Source of the DNA: JBCAWW01 sp039024315
Lineage (GTDB): Bacteria; Bacteroidota; Bacteroidia; J057
DNA length: 47,650 nucleotides
Direction: 5' to 3'
Assembly (NCBI GenBank): GCA_039024315.1
Contig: JBCCQN010000038.1
Coordinates: forward strand, 1-47,650
Under the pieces are notes generated by a model that was not told the origin of the DNA, did not search any database, and worked only from the letters and a program-made list of their open reading frames with translations. Position numbers and translations under genes: made by a program. Positions 25,277 through 34,089 of this stretch are shown here, piece after piece; positions within the stretch are counted from its first letter, which is position 1, and each line of letters opens with the position of its first letter.

Positions 25277-25365
25277 AGTAATCAGTACTAAGCAAATGGA
25301 CTTTCAGAACCATGTAGACCCTTTTTCCTAGGTCGTCATACTGAATACGATTGTCTAAGTACGTA
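25277..25365. repeat. AGTAC/CCTAGG dispersed repeat, copy B
   Basis: Runs from AAGTAATCAGTACT through TTTTTCCTAGGTC (25322-25334) to TACTGAATACGATTGTCTAA (25339-25358). Direct repeat of copy A. Confidence 0.65.
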
Positions 25366-25390
25366 AGAGTACAGGATTTATAACTTTCAC

Positions 25391-27583
25391 TTATCGCATA
25401 TAACGCGCCGGACTATTATGTATGTAATCCAGCTCTCCGATACATTGCTGGCAATAGGTATTATTGACCTCCGCATTGTCTAAGGCTTGAAAGCCTAGTC
25501 CACATTGGTTTTTGAAGAGGGCGCACCAACTTTCTGGACTCAGAAATTCGGCGGATTTCGCGATCAAAGGTAGGCTACCTTCTCCTTCAGTCAAGAGATC
25601 TGGATGCTGGTAAGTGATCATGAGAAAAAATGCATAGAGTTCCTCATTGACAGCTTTTTCGCCTTCGAGATAGGCTTCAATATGTGGGCGGATAATGTCA
25701 AGCGCTTCCTTACCGGCTCCGCCTTTAGTAAAAAACTTAGAAAGCCTTAAAGCCTTCGCTTCACTCAATTGCTCCTTAGCGTAGTAAGCATAAATCTGCT
25801 TGAGGGAGTAGAGACGATTCTTTTTAAACTCAACCGAACCCATCAAGTAGTTTGCCATTTGAAAATGGTAATTGATCCACATTTTGGGAAAATCACTGCC
25901 TCCCAGTTGTGGGCCAAATACCGCCATGGAGTCAATTGCATAGTAAAGCGTATCTGGATTGGGCGCTTGACCACTTTTTTGTAAGGCACCAAACTCATTG
26001 ATCTGCAAAGCGAGCTGGTTGTAACGCCAGACCTTATCAGTTGGTTCAAGCTTAACGAGGCTATCTACCATTTGCTTGATGTTAAAGACATTGTATAGAT
26101 CTCCGCCACCGCGTCGGACGATCCCCTGAGCCGCGAAGCGGCGCTGCATCTCCCATTGATTAAACGCCAGCTGGCCATAACCCGTCAGGATAGGAATCTC
26201 TTGAGTGTAGAAGCGTTCATCGGGGACCAGCATTTTTTCCAATTCTTGGAACATATGGCTCTGTAAGCTCAAGGCGCGCCGGATATAACTATAGTCAAAT
26301 CGATCGGTGCGTGAAGAATCGATTAAGGCCAGTTTGATCGCTTCTTGAAATTCAGCGAGTAGATAATCTCGCTGTTCACGACGATTCATTACTACTTTGA
26401 ATTCAAAAATGATTTCGGCGATTCGTTGCTGAGCCAAGAGCGGTTCAAATTCCTTACGCTTATCTGGATTCATCCGCAGGAATTGATTCCATGCCTTGTT
26501 TTTACGTTGGGGGAGACGGCCGGTGTAGTCTTTGAGTTGTTCGTAAAACATATCCCAGCGCGTCTCAGTATAAATCGGCACTGCGGTACCAATTTGCGAA
26601 GGCGTATATTCAGTCAACCAACGCTTGAGCCGGCCAGCTCGCTTACCGGCGAGACAGTCATTGTCATCTTCATCGCCTTCTACGGATGAGTAGGCATTGA
26701 CTTTGACCGAGAGCAAATTGCTGCTGTCACGTATCATCGCCGCCACGGCGGCATCGATTTGGGCTACCGGAATTTCGGCGCTACCCTGCGCAAATTGAAT
26801 CTGAAAAGTATCGTTTCGAGTCGTTTCAGGGAATGTGATACTATCCTGGTAATATTTTGATAGGAGTGATAGGGGCTCTATATCGGAGTAGCGTTCCCCG
26901 CAGGGGCCTCCCCCATGACGAATTTTACAGATACGGTTTTTGTAGAGATAAAGGAGATTGACCTCATATGGTTCCGTGTTGTCATCACCATAGAGGGGGT
27001 TAGGGCCAAGCGAAAATCGCAGCAAAGGAGGCTTCCATTGTTCCCGTTCTAGGGCTTGTTTTTTGTTGATCGCTTTGATGGAGCCATTGGCCATTTGATC
27101 TTTGAGCCATTTGAGTTGCTTGGCTTTATCCTCTTCAAATTTGGCTTTATCATCCTCAAAAGCGGAGAGCAAATCCTTGCGATAAAGGGGCTTACAAATG
27201 GGCCCCTTGAAGCGGAGGCGACGGGTCCTTTCGGCATAGGGATGAAGAGGTAAGCGTTCTGGGAAGCAGGCATAAGGCTCAGCAGACACCAACTCTACCG
27301 TAATGCCACTTTTACGTTTTTCTAGCAATTCTACCAACCAATCATAGGCATTGGTGTACAGGGTAATCTCCGATCCAACTTCAATCTGTAAGGTCTTATC
27401 AGCCGGCAGACTGATGGTACATTGGCGTGAATACTCTTTGACGAGCTTTTCGGACGGGACTTTGACCCGATAAGTACGGTAGCCCTGCGGACGGCAGGTC
27501 CAAAACAACATACTGCAGAGTAAGAGTAAAAAGATTCCAACCCCCTTTTGCAGGAGGCCACTAGGGCTAGTGCGATTTAACAT
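25391..27583 (-). CDS. Lipoprotein with OmpA-like domain
   Basis: 730 residues from the ATG at 27583. The frame extends to 27679, but this start gives a lipoprotein signal, MLNRTSPSGLL then KGVGIFLLLLCSMLFWTC. Residues about 260-350 resemble an OmpA/MotB-like peptidoglycan-binding domain (QIQFAQGSAEIPVAQIDAAV, VNAYSSVEGD, KRAGRLKRWL). The rest is helical and TPR-like (NRLYSLKQIYAYYAKEQLSEAKALRLSKF), ending with four cysteines (CALFKNQC, CQQC). Probably attached to the periplasmic face of a membrane and holding cell wall. No specific family known. Two mini-hairpin copies are embedded (26889, 27252). Confidence 0.7.
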   Translation of the reverse strand: MLNRTSPSGLLQKGVGIFLLLLCSMLFWTCRPQGYRTYRVKVPSEKLVKEYSRQCTISLPADKTLQIEVGSEITLYTNAYDWLVELLEKRKSGITVELVSAEPYACFPERLPLHPYAERTRRLRFKGPICKPLYRKDLLSAFEDDKAKFEEDKAKQLKWLKDQMANGSIKAINKKQALEREQWKPPLLRFSLGPNPLYGDDNTEPYEVNLLYLYKNRICKIRHGGGPCGERYSDIEPLSLLSKYYQDSITFPETTRNDTFQIQFAQGSAEIPVAQIDAAVAAMIRDSSNLLSVKVNAYSSVEGDEDDNDCLAGKRAGRLKRWLTEYTPSQIGTAVPIYTETRWDMFYEQLKDYTGRLPQRKNKAWNQFLRMNPDKRKEFEPLLAQQRIAEIIFEFKVVMNRREQRDYLLAEFQEAIKLALIDSSRTDRFDYSYIRRALSLQSHMFQELEKMLVPDERFYTQEIPILTGYGQLAFNQWEMQRRFAAQGIVRRGGGDLYNVFNIKQMVDSLVKLEPTDKVWRYNQLALQINEFGALQKSGQAPNPDTLYYAIDSMAVFGPQLGGSDFPKMWINYHFQMANYLMGSVEFKKNRLYSLKQIYAYYAKEQLSEAKALRLSKFFTKGGAGKEALDIIRPHIEAYLEGEKAVNEELYAFFLMITYQHPDLLTEGEGSLPLIAKSAEFLSPESWCALFKNQCGLGFQALDNAEVNNTYCQQCIGELDYIHNSPARYMR
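26889..26906 (+). repeat. Mini-hairpin element copy 12
   Basis: TAGCGTT, stem CCCC/GGGG, loop GCA. Antisense in the OmpA-like lipoprotein gene, which reads GPCGERY there. Confidence 0.8.
27252..27269 (+). repeat. Degenerate mini-hairpin copy
   Basis: AAGCGTT then CTGG-GAA-GCAG; three of four pairs hold. Antisense, gene reads ACFPERL. Confidence 0.5.
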
Positions 27584-27755
27584 GGATAGAGCGTTAAGGG
27601 TAAATAAGGTGAATATATTTTGGGTTAATAAATAATCTGACCTGACGTACAATATAAAAAATGCGTGTAACAGCAGCAATCACTTATTGGCCTATATCCG
27701 AATTTTTCATAGATTGAATTAAGGCGCACTATTGCCAACCTACTTAATCGCTACT

Positions 27756-29675
27756 ATGGGAGACTTAAACGTAACTGCCGTTCGCAGCCGCGAAGAGCAA
27801 CAGCAATTTGTTCGTTATCTGATCAAGGACATTCAAGCCATGGAGCGCATGCTCAAAGAGGACTGGTTTGAAAAAGATCCTATCCGCATCGGCGCAGAAC
27901 AGGAAATGTGTCTGGTCGATAAACATATGAAGCCGCTACACCTCAACCTTGAAGCACTTGAGAGCATCGGCAGCGACGATTTTACTTCTGAATTGGCCAA
28001 CTTCAACCTAGAAGCAAACCTCAAACCCCTCAATTTTAGTGGCAAATCGCTTTCGGAGATGCACAATAATCTCCGCCAAGCGCTCAATCATGCGAGCGAT
28101 AAGGTCAAAGATCTAGGCGCCAAAATTTTGCTATCTGGTATCTTGCCGACTATCCGCAAAGCCGACGTTGAGATTGCCAATATCACCCCCTTGGACCGTT
28201 ACCGCGCCTTGATGGACGGCCTCAAAAATCTGCGCGGCGAAGCCTTCGAACTTCGCATCAGTGGTATTGACGAGCTCAACTTACAGCAAGATACCGCTAT
28301 GCTGGAAGCCTGCAATACCAGTTTTCAGGTACATTTGCAGGTAAATCCCGACAATTTTGTTCAAAAATATAATTATGCCCAAGCTTTGGCAGGTCCTGTG
28401 ATGGCCGTCGCGGTTAATTCACCTCTTTTGTTTGGGCGCCGCCTTTGGCGCGAAACGCGGATCGCGCTCTTCCAACAGTCGATCGATATCCGCACTTTTA
28501 CCGACCACTTCCGAGAGCGCAGCCCTCGGGTAACTTTTGGCAGTGATTGGCTCAAAGATTCCATATTAGAGATCTACAAAGAAGATATTTCTCGCTTTCA
28601 GGTGTTGTTGACAACTCAGGTCGATGAAGATGTTTTCGCTATGATGGAGGAAGGCAAAACGCCTAAACTACGCGCGCTCAACATCCATAACTCTACCGTT
28701 TATCGCTGGAATCGTCCTTGCTACGGCATTTCGCCCAACGGTCAACCCCATCTCAGAATCGAAAATCGCATTCTTCCCGCTGGCCCCTCTGTACCCGATG
28801 CGATGGCAAACGCCGCCTTTTGGCTAGGCTTGATGAACGGCATGGATGACGAATGTCACGACATCACCAAAGAATTAGATTTTACCGACGCAAAAGCCAA
28901 CTTTTTTGCAGCCGCTCGCTTTGGCATGGATACTCAGCTGACTTGGCGCAATAATCGTAAAATTTCACCCGCCCAGTTGATCCTCGAAGAACTGCTACCT
29001 ATCGCCGAAAGCGGCCTCAAAAAAGCCAATATCGATCAGGCTGATAGCGATTACTATCTTGACATCATTCGCCAGCGCGCCAAAACGGGTAAAACGGGCT
29101 CCTGTTGGATCTTGGATTCTTATCGTAACCTCAAAAATTCCGGCCTAGGGCGAGACGAGGTCATTTCCTCCGTAACAGGGGCTATCTACGAACAACAAAT
29201 TGAAGGCAAACCCGTCCACGAATGGGAGCTAGCCCACGCCCAACATATCGACTACAAGCCGACCGTCATGTTGGTCGAAGAGTTTATGCAGACGGATCTG
29301 ATTACGGTACAGGAAGATGACGTAGTAGACCTAGCAGCAAGTATGATGGACTGGCGGCGCTTGCGCCATATCGCGGTCGAAAATCAAAGTGGTCAGCTAG
29401 TAGGCTTGATTACGGCACGAGTCTTATTGCGCTACTTCGCGCAACGCAACATTTCCGAAGACAAATCAGAGCATCTCACCATCAAGGACATCATGCGGGT
29501 CGATCCCCAAACCATTAGTCCAGAAGACACCATCTTCAAGGCCATGGAAATCATGGATGCCAAGGGATTGGGCTGCCTTCCTGTAGTCAAAAATGGTAAA
29601 TTAGCCGGTATGATTACGGAATTGGAGTTTTTGGCTATCACCCGTAACCTCATGGAACGTCTTCGCAATAGCTAA
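27756..29675 (+). CDS. GCS2-type glutamate-cysteine ligase-like protein with CBS pair
   Basis: 639 residues from the ATG at 27756; the frame opens at a TTG (27732), which I consider less likely. Residues about 40-470 are a carboxylate-amine/glutamate-cysteine ligase fold: IRIGAEQEMCLVD (metal-binding glutamate), SELANFNLEANLKPL, FQVHLQVNP, and RIENRILPAGPSVPDAMANAAFW. The last 130 residues form a CBS pair (FMQTDLITVQEDDVVDLAASMM; IMRVDPQTISPEDTIFKAMEIMD), which senses adenine nucleotides in other proteins. So it may make a gamma-glutamyl product under energy control; substrate unproven. A glycosyltransferase gene follows at 3 bases. Confidence 0.82.
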   Translation: MGDLNVTAVRSREEQQQFVRYLIKDIQAMERMLKEDWFEKDPIRIGAEQEMCLVDKHMKPLHLNLEALESIGSDDFTSELANFNLEANLKPLNFSGKSLSEMHNNLRQALNHASDKVKDLGAKILLSGILPTIRKADVEIANITPLDRYRALMDGLKNLRGEAFELRISGIDELNLQQDTAMLEACNTSFQVHLQVNPDNFVQKYNYAQALAGPVMAVAVNSPLLFGRRLWRETRIALFQQSIDIRTFTDHFRERSPRVTFGSDWLKDSILEIYKEDISRFQVLLTTQVDEDVFAMMEEGKTPKLRALNIHNSTVYRWNRPCYGISPNGQPHLRIENRILPAGPSVPDAMANAAFWLGLMNGMDDECHDITKELDFTDAKANFFAAARFGMDTQLTWRNNRKISPAQLILEELLPIAESGLKKANIDQADSDYYLDIIRQRAKTGKTGSCWILDSYRNLKNSGLGRDEVISSVTGAIYEQQIEGKPVHEWELAHAQHIDYKPTVMLVEEFMQTDLITVQEDDVVDLAASMMDWRRLRHIAVENQSGQLVGLITARVLLRYFAQRNISEDKSEHLTIKDIMRVDPQTISPEDTIFKAMEIMDAKGLGCLPVVKNGKLAGMITELEFLAITRNLMERLRNS

Positions 29676-29678
29676 TAG

Positions 29679-30803
29679 ATGAATATCGGCTTTGACGCCA
29701 AGCGCGCTTTTCAAAATTTTACCGGACTCGGCAATTACTCCCGTACGCTTTTGGCAGAGCTGCAGACGAAGTATCCGCAGCATCAGTATCATCTGTATAG
29801 TCCTAAAATCAGGCGTAATGCTCGGACAGAGCCATTGTTTGCAGACGGACATTTTCATCATCACAGCAGCCAAACCCTGCTCAAAGCCTGGTGGCGGAGT
29901 AGGGGAGTGCTCAAGGATCTCAAGCGCGATCAGATTGACATCTTTCATGGCCTGAGTCACGAACTACCCTTTGGCATCCACAAAAGTGAGGTCAAATCAG
30001 TCGTTACCATTCATGATTTGATCTTTTATCCGCATCCTGAGCAATATGGGGCTTGGGATCGCAAAGTCTATCATTACAAATTTCGTTATGCTTGTCAGCG
30101 GGCGGATCATATCATCGCTATCAGTGAGAGTACGAAGGCAGATATTTTGCGCTATTATGGGGTCGCAGAGACTAAGGTTACGGTGATCCGGCAAGCCTGT
30201 AATCCAATCTTTTATGAGGAGGTATCCTTCGGAGAACGCTCAGCCGTAGCCTCCCGCTGGCAATTGCCCCAAAAGTACTTTTTGTACGTAGGCTCGGTCA
30301 TCGAGCGTAAAAATATGCGCCTCATTTTGCAGGCCCTGCCTCAATTGGTTGAGGATGATCCTGATTTTAGATTGGTAGTTATCGGAGGAGGCGGAAGTTA
30401 CTATCGGCAGATGCAAAGCATGGCTGTTGCACTTGGGCTCCAAGCGCATATTCAATGGCTGACAGATATCCCCTTTGCTGATTTTCCGGCAATCTATCAA
30501 AATGCTAGGGCCATGGTCTATCCTTCTTATTATGAAGGCTTTGGCTTACCGGTGCTAGAGGCCTTGGCCTCTGGTTTACCCGCTATTACCAGCAATCGTT
30601 CTTCACTGCCTGAGGCAGGCGGGCCTGCCAGTATTTACATCGATCCCGATAGCGTGGACGAATTAGTGGCTGCTTTGCGTAAACTCAATCAAGACTCCTT
30701 TGATAAAGCAGAGATGATCCGCCTTGGGCGTGAATATGCTGAGACCTTCCGTCAAGGCAAGCAGGTCCAAGAGTTGATGGGGATTTATGAAAAATTGATG
30801 TAG
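29679..30803 (+). CDS. Glycosyltransferase family 4
   Basis: 374 residues, GT-B fold. The N-terminal acceptor domain opens MNIGFDAKRAFQNFTGLGNYSR with the typical glycine loop. The C-terminal nucleotide-sugar domain has YVGSVIERKNMRLIL (about 207-221), the donor glutamates in YPSYYEGFGLPVLEALASG (about 284-302), and SNRSSLPEAGG. Donor and acceptor sugars are not identifiable. The gene starts 3 bases after the CBS-ligase stop, so the two are one transcript. Mini-hairpin-like copy at 30224-30241 encodes FGERS. Confidence 0.92.
   Translation: MNIGFDAKRAFQNFTGLGNYSRTLLAELQTKYPQHQYHLYSPKIRRNARTEPLFADGHFHHHSSQTLLKAWWRSRGVLKDLKRDQIDIFHGLSHELPFGIHKSEVKSVVTIHDLIFYPHPEQYGAWDRKVYHYKFRYACQRADHIIAISESTKADILRYYGVAETKVTVIRQACNPIFYEEVSFGERSAVASRWQLPQKYFLYVGSVIERKNMRLILQALPQLVEDDPDFRLVVIGGGGSYYRQMQSMAVALGLQAHIQWLTDIPFADFPAIYQNARAMVYPSYYEGFGLPVLEALASGLPAITSNRSSLPEAGGPASIYIDPDSVDELVAALRKLNQDSFDKAEMIRLGREYAETFRQGKQVQELMGIYEKLM
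30224..30241 (-). repeat. Mini-hairpin variant, outer pair lost
   Basis: Minus strand: GAGCGTT then CTCC-GAA-GGAT; three inner pairs hold. In the glycosyltransferase gene. Confidence 0.5.
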
Positions 30804-30826
30804 CGCATGCATGCCGCACCCGAGCT

Positions 30827-30844
30827 AAGCGTTCCGCGAAGCGG
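30827..30844 (+). repeat. Mini-hairpin element copy 13
   Basis: AAGCGTT, stem CCGC/GCGG, loop GAA, then TAA. It is the main structure in the 49-base gap between two convergent genes and may act as their terminator. Confidence 0.85.
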
Positions 30845-30852
30845 TAATCTCC

Positions 30853-33456
30853 CTACTGAATCACGATCTTCTTGAGGCGAGACTGCACTTGATCGTCCCA
30901 CTGAATGTAGTAAATGCCGGGGCTCCAATCGTGATTACTGATCTTGAGTTGACGCCAATCTGGACCAGTGATCAGACTCTTTTGAAATACTGTCTGTCCA
31001 GCCAAATTGATGACTTCGAGCGCGGCTTTTCCGCTATTGTCAGTACGATAGCGTAGGTCAAGGGGGCGATTACCATTTTGGGAGAGCTCTAGTCTCAGCC
31101 CATCATTTTCCTGCACCAATGATCTGATGTCGCTATAAGAGGACTGGCCTTGGACATTTTCCCAGCGGAGGCGATAAATCGCACTGCCACTTTGTAATTG
31201 AGAGAAATCTTGATCGTGATACTCGTATTCCTGCATTCCTTTAGAGGGACCTCTAGCCACAAGCCTTCCTATGTTTTCGTAATTTATTCCGTCCTCTGAC
31301 CGCAAAACGTAATAATGTCCAGATTCCTCTTCTTGCGTAGTCACCCAAGATAGTTTCACCTCCTTTTCTAAGGCTTGGGCCTGGAAACGCGCCCAGTGAA
31401 TTTGAGATATACGGGTGCTCTGATTGGCCGAAAAATGGAGAGAATTGTACACCCCACCACCGATAAAATCGCGGAAATCAGCCTTTTGGATAGGGCTCCC
31501 CATTAATGCAATCCCTTCTGGTAAAGTAGTTGTGTCAAGTTGGATCAGGTATTGAGCGGAGTGAAAGTCCTGCCAGTAATACTTGCCTTGGGAGTCGGTA
31601 AACAATGTTTGCAGCAACCAGTCTTGCGGGTCGAGGCGCTCATTTTGATTTTGGTCTAAATAGAGATGCAATTTGATATTGGGATACGCAAGCTCTGTTT
31701 GATCCTGTCGCCCATTGGCATTACGATCAAAGAAAACCTGCCCTTCGATCTGGTGGGGAGCCGCCAACAAGCAGGCGCATTGCTTCATCTGCAAGCGATT
31801 GGCAAAAGGCTTGAGGATATTGCTCTGCATATTTTGGGGATTGAACTCTACGATTAAATTGCTCAACTCAGGCAGATTATCTTGTCCAGTGATCAATAGT
31901 AGCTTGCCCGAGGCTTGAGCACTTAAGTTCAATACTTCTTTGATGGGGCGGCCATGTACCCATAATTCCCCCAGTGATTTGATACTCGCATCAAGGGTAT
32001 TGATACACCATAGCTCTGGTTTGCCTTGGGGAGATTTGATAAGGGCGTATAACTTTTGACTAATATCGACATAAGCCAATTGGACAATTTCTTGGTCTTG
32101 GAGTTCGGTATAGGCGACTAATGAGATCGGATGCTCGATCCATTGCTCTTGCTCCGGATCCGCCAAAAGCACAAACCCTTTTTGGTCGATCGCCCAAAGA
32201 TTTTTGGAGCTAGGCTGGGCACTCAAAGCCACTAAATCCGTTTTGTGTTTGAGTCGTAGTTTTTGAAAGCCCCCTTGGGGAACGCTTATCCGTCCAATCT
32301 GACCTTTGAATAAGCCATACACTTGTGATTGAGACCAGCTAAGCTGTTCTGCTTCTATACTAGGGCGTTCCGCGGGCGGAAAAGCATGATACATACCCGA
32401 ATACCAATTGAGAGACGCCATGCGGCCATCCTTTGTCAGGGCCAAACAAGTAGGCGGTGTTCCCGGATAGGCGAGGCTGACATCCTGATGATCTTTGAAA
32501 GCGAGCGAGAAACTACGATCAGCCCCATGGGCGGAAGAGTAAGATGGATCGACGCTCAACAAATAGGCGTGATCAGGTATCTGATATTGCACGACTAATT
32601 GAGGAGCGTGATCGGCGCTAGAATAAGCTTCTTTAAAACCTTCATTGCCTTCGACGATGATCGAAATGCTCTGGGAGCCTGCTTGGAGCAAGCTGCTGAC
32701 AATCTTGCTTAAGTCCGGACTCTGATAGAGATGATCTTTTTTCCAACTACCACATTCCCACAATACACTTTGACGGGTATAGGTTTCCGCATCAGTCTCT
32801 TTTTGAGGGCTTTTTTCTCCAAACAACCAAAAAATCGGTCTCTCATGATTGTGGGTCGCAGCGCGAAAGCGCAAAAAAGCATGTTGGATTTTGGCGTCGC
32901 TGGGCAATTCAATTTTGTCAAAAGTCAAACTGGTCAAGTTACTGACGCCACCATCCCCCCCGAGACTGATATAAGATTGCCCCACTTTGATGCTCCCACT
33001 GACGGTATTGACTTGTTTTTCATGTTTGGGATCACGTACTCTGGCGATGAGGGTTCTACCGTGGGCAATATTGAAGGAGTAATTGCCTTGGGCATCGGTT
33101 AGACAAGTAGCCAGTTGGAGATCTTGCTCATCCAAATATTGATTGTCGTTGATGTCGGTATAAAGATTGAGCTTGACAAAGGGAAGGCTTTGTTCGTTTT
33201 CTCCCCGTAGCTGATTGCCGTCGGCATCCATATAGAGGGTTCCTTCAATTTGATGCTGCGCATTTTTATAGATCAAATCTTTTTTCTGGAAAAGATAAAA
33301 GCCCATACTACACATTATCAGCCCATAAATCGCTCCTTTGAAATAGCGATTTTGGGTAGCAGCACGGAATTTATTTCGGTGCTTGGATTGCCTGATTTGC
33401 AATCCTGGCTGTGAGGCATCAGAATTAGAGGACTGAAATGGTAAAAGCTGCTTCAT
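30853..33456 (-). CDS. Secreted protein with SdrD-type repeats and T9SS type A sorting domain
   Basis: 867 residues. A cytosolic N-tail of about 38 basic residues precedes one hydrophobic segment (FKGAIYGLIMCSMGFYLF), an unusual signal-anchor. Two SdrD B-like modules occur (about 68-140, GTLYMDADGNQLRG...NGNYSF-like; about 570-640, GQVFFDRNANGRQDQ...QGKYYW). Between them is a carbohydrate-adhesin-like DNRLRE-type segment (HAFLRFRA) and a beta-propeller-like part (WAIDQKGFVLL). The C-terminal 80 residues (LAGQTVFQKS...WSPGIYYIQWDDQ, ending KKIVIQ) are a type A sorting signal. So it is exported and cell-surface attached or released. Convergent with the glycosyltransferase gene. Confidence 0.8.
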   Translation of the reverse strand: MKQLLPFQSSNSDASQPGLQIRQSKHRNKFRAATQNRYFKGAIYGLIMCSMGFYLFQKKDLIYKNAQHQIEGTLYMDADGNQLRGENEQSLPFVKLNLYTDINDNQYLDEQDLQLATCLTDAQGNYSFNIAHGRTLIARVRDPKHEKQVNTVSGSIKVGQSYISLGGDGGVSNLTSLTFDKIELPSDAKIQHAFLRFRAATHNHERPIFWLFGEKSPQKETDAETYTRQSVLWECGSWKKDHLYQSPDLSKIVSSLLQAGSQSISIIVEGNEGFKEAYSSADHAPQLVVQYQIPDHAYLLSVDPSYSSAHGADRSFSLAFKDHQDVSLAYPGTPPTCLALTKDGRMASLNWYSGMYHAFPPAERPSIEAEQLSWSQSQVYGLFKGQIGRISVPQGGFQKLRLKHKTDLVALSAQPSSKNLWAIDQKGFVLLADPEQEQWIEHPISLVAYTELQDQEIVQLAYVDISQKLYALIKSPQGKPELWCINTLDASIKSLGELWVHGRPIKEVLNLSAQASGKLLLITGQDNLPELSNLIVEFNPQNMQSNILKPFANRLQMKQCACLLAAPHQIEGQVFFDRNANGRQDQTELAYPNIKLHLYLDQNQNERLDPQDWLLQTLFTDSQGKYYWQDFHSAQYLIQLDTTTLPEGIALMGSPIQKADFRDFIGGGVYNSLHFSANQSTRISQIHWARFQAQALEKEVKLSWVTTQEEESGHYYVLRSEDGINYENIGRLVARGPSKGMQEYEYHDQDFSQLQSGSAIYRLRWENVQGQSSYSDIRSLVQENDGLRLELSQNGNRPLDLRYRTDNSGKAALEVINLAGQTVFQKSLITGPDWRQLKISNHDWSPGIYYIQWDDQVQSRLKKIVIQ
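32270..32287 (-). repeat. Mini-hairpin element copy 14
   Basis: Minus strand: AAGCGTT, stem CCCC/GGGG, loop AAG. Inside the SdrD-like gene, encoding ISVPQGG. Confidence 0.75.
32363..32379 (+). repeat. Mini-hairpin variant with two-base loop
   Basis: GGGCGTT, stem CCGC/GCGG, loop GG. 75 bases from copy 14; gene reads PPAERP. Confidence 0.5.
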
Positions 33457-33573
33457 AGAGGCACAAGGTGGGGCAAAAGCAATTTATATTCCAGTCGTTT
33501 AAAATTACATTATTACATAATACTCGATTTTGGGATTAGTGTGTAAGCTTTGTTGGGGAGAAGGCAAAAAAAA

Positions 33574-33596
33574 TCCGGCTAGTAGGACTAGCCGGA
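33574..33596 (-). terminator. Intrinsic terminator of the repeat lipoprotein gene
   Basis: TCCGGCTAGT pairs with ACTAGCCGGA around AGG; eight T follow on the minus strand. Confidence 0.88.
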
Positions 33597-33618
33597 AATC
33601 AATTTCTAGTTAATGGAA

Positions 33619-33936
33619 TTAGTTGCCGCCATCGGTAGCGTCTTCAACGGCTTCCTTTACTTCGTCGGCTGCTTCACCAGCAGCTTCCATTGCATTGTCT
33701 GCCGCTTCACCCACTGCTTCGCCTGCATTTTCCATGGCTTCGCCAGCTTTTTCAGCGGCATTTTCCATAGCATCTCCTGCTTTTTCAGCAGCACCTTCCA
33801 TTGCGTCGCCAGCCTTTTCGGCGGCGTTCTCTACTTTGTCCATTGCCTTCTCAGCTGCGGTTTTTTCCTCGCAACCTACGACAACGAATGCTAGGACGAG
33901 TACCATCCCAAGCATGTGTAACCAGTTTGTTTTCAT
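33619..33936 (-). CDS. Small lipoprotein with LEA-like 11-residue repeats
   Basis: 105 residues. Lipoprotein signal MKTNWLHMLGMVLVLAFVVVGC puts the lipid on Cys22. The mature part is one long amphipathic helix of 11-residue units (AEKAGDAMEGA, AEKAGDAMENA, AEKAGEAMENA, GEAVGEAADNA, MEAAGEAADEV). The spacing resembles group 3 LEA and other membrane-surface helices rather than heptad coiled coils. Probably lines the periplasmic face of the outer membrane, perhaps in envelope protection (inference). It is a single gene with its own promoter (33959-33991) and terminator (33574-33596). Confidence 0.8.
   Translation of the reverse strand: MKTNWLHMLGMVLVLAFVVVGCEEKTAAEKAMDKVENAAEKAGDAMEGAAEKAGDAMENAAEKAGEAMENAGEAVGEAADNAMEAAGEAADEVKEAVEDATDGGN
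33690..33840. repeat. 33-base tandem coding repeats
   Basis: Imperfect 33-base units (GCTTTTTCAGCGGCATTTTC and variants) encode the 11-residue units of the lipoprotein. Unit number could vary between strains. Confidence 0.7.
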
Positions 33937-33958
33937 TTGATTAGGTATTAATTCTTTA

Positions 33959-33991
33959 CAAAACTAAATATTATAATTTGATAATCGCAAA
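33959..33991 (-). promoter_or_regulatory. Bacteroidota-type promoter for the repeat lipoprotein gene
   Basis: Minus strand: TTTG (33988-33991), 21-base spacer, TAGTTTTG (33959-33966), 22 bases before the ATG. Confidence 0.7.
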
Positions 33992-34089
33992 TATTCGACT
34001 CAAAAAATAATAGATACATCGGCAACAAAATTGCCGAGTAATACGCCTCTGGCACATAAATGATGCCAGAAGATGTCGTTGGGACGGAA

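Larger units (their letters stand above)
25014..25390. other. 377-base repeat-filled intergenic region
   Basis: No gene. It contains mini-hairpin copy 11, the palindrome at 25120, two copies of the AGTAC/CCTAGG repeat (25111-25220 and 25273-25370), and the minus-strand terminator of the downstream lipoprotein gene between them. Confidence 0.75.

Noticed and set aside
33613..33940. Two long plus-strand frames opposite the repeat lipoprotein gene
   Set aside because: They are shadows of a low-complexity 33-base repeat; promoter, terminator and lipoprotein signal all belong to the minus strand.
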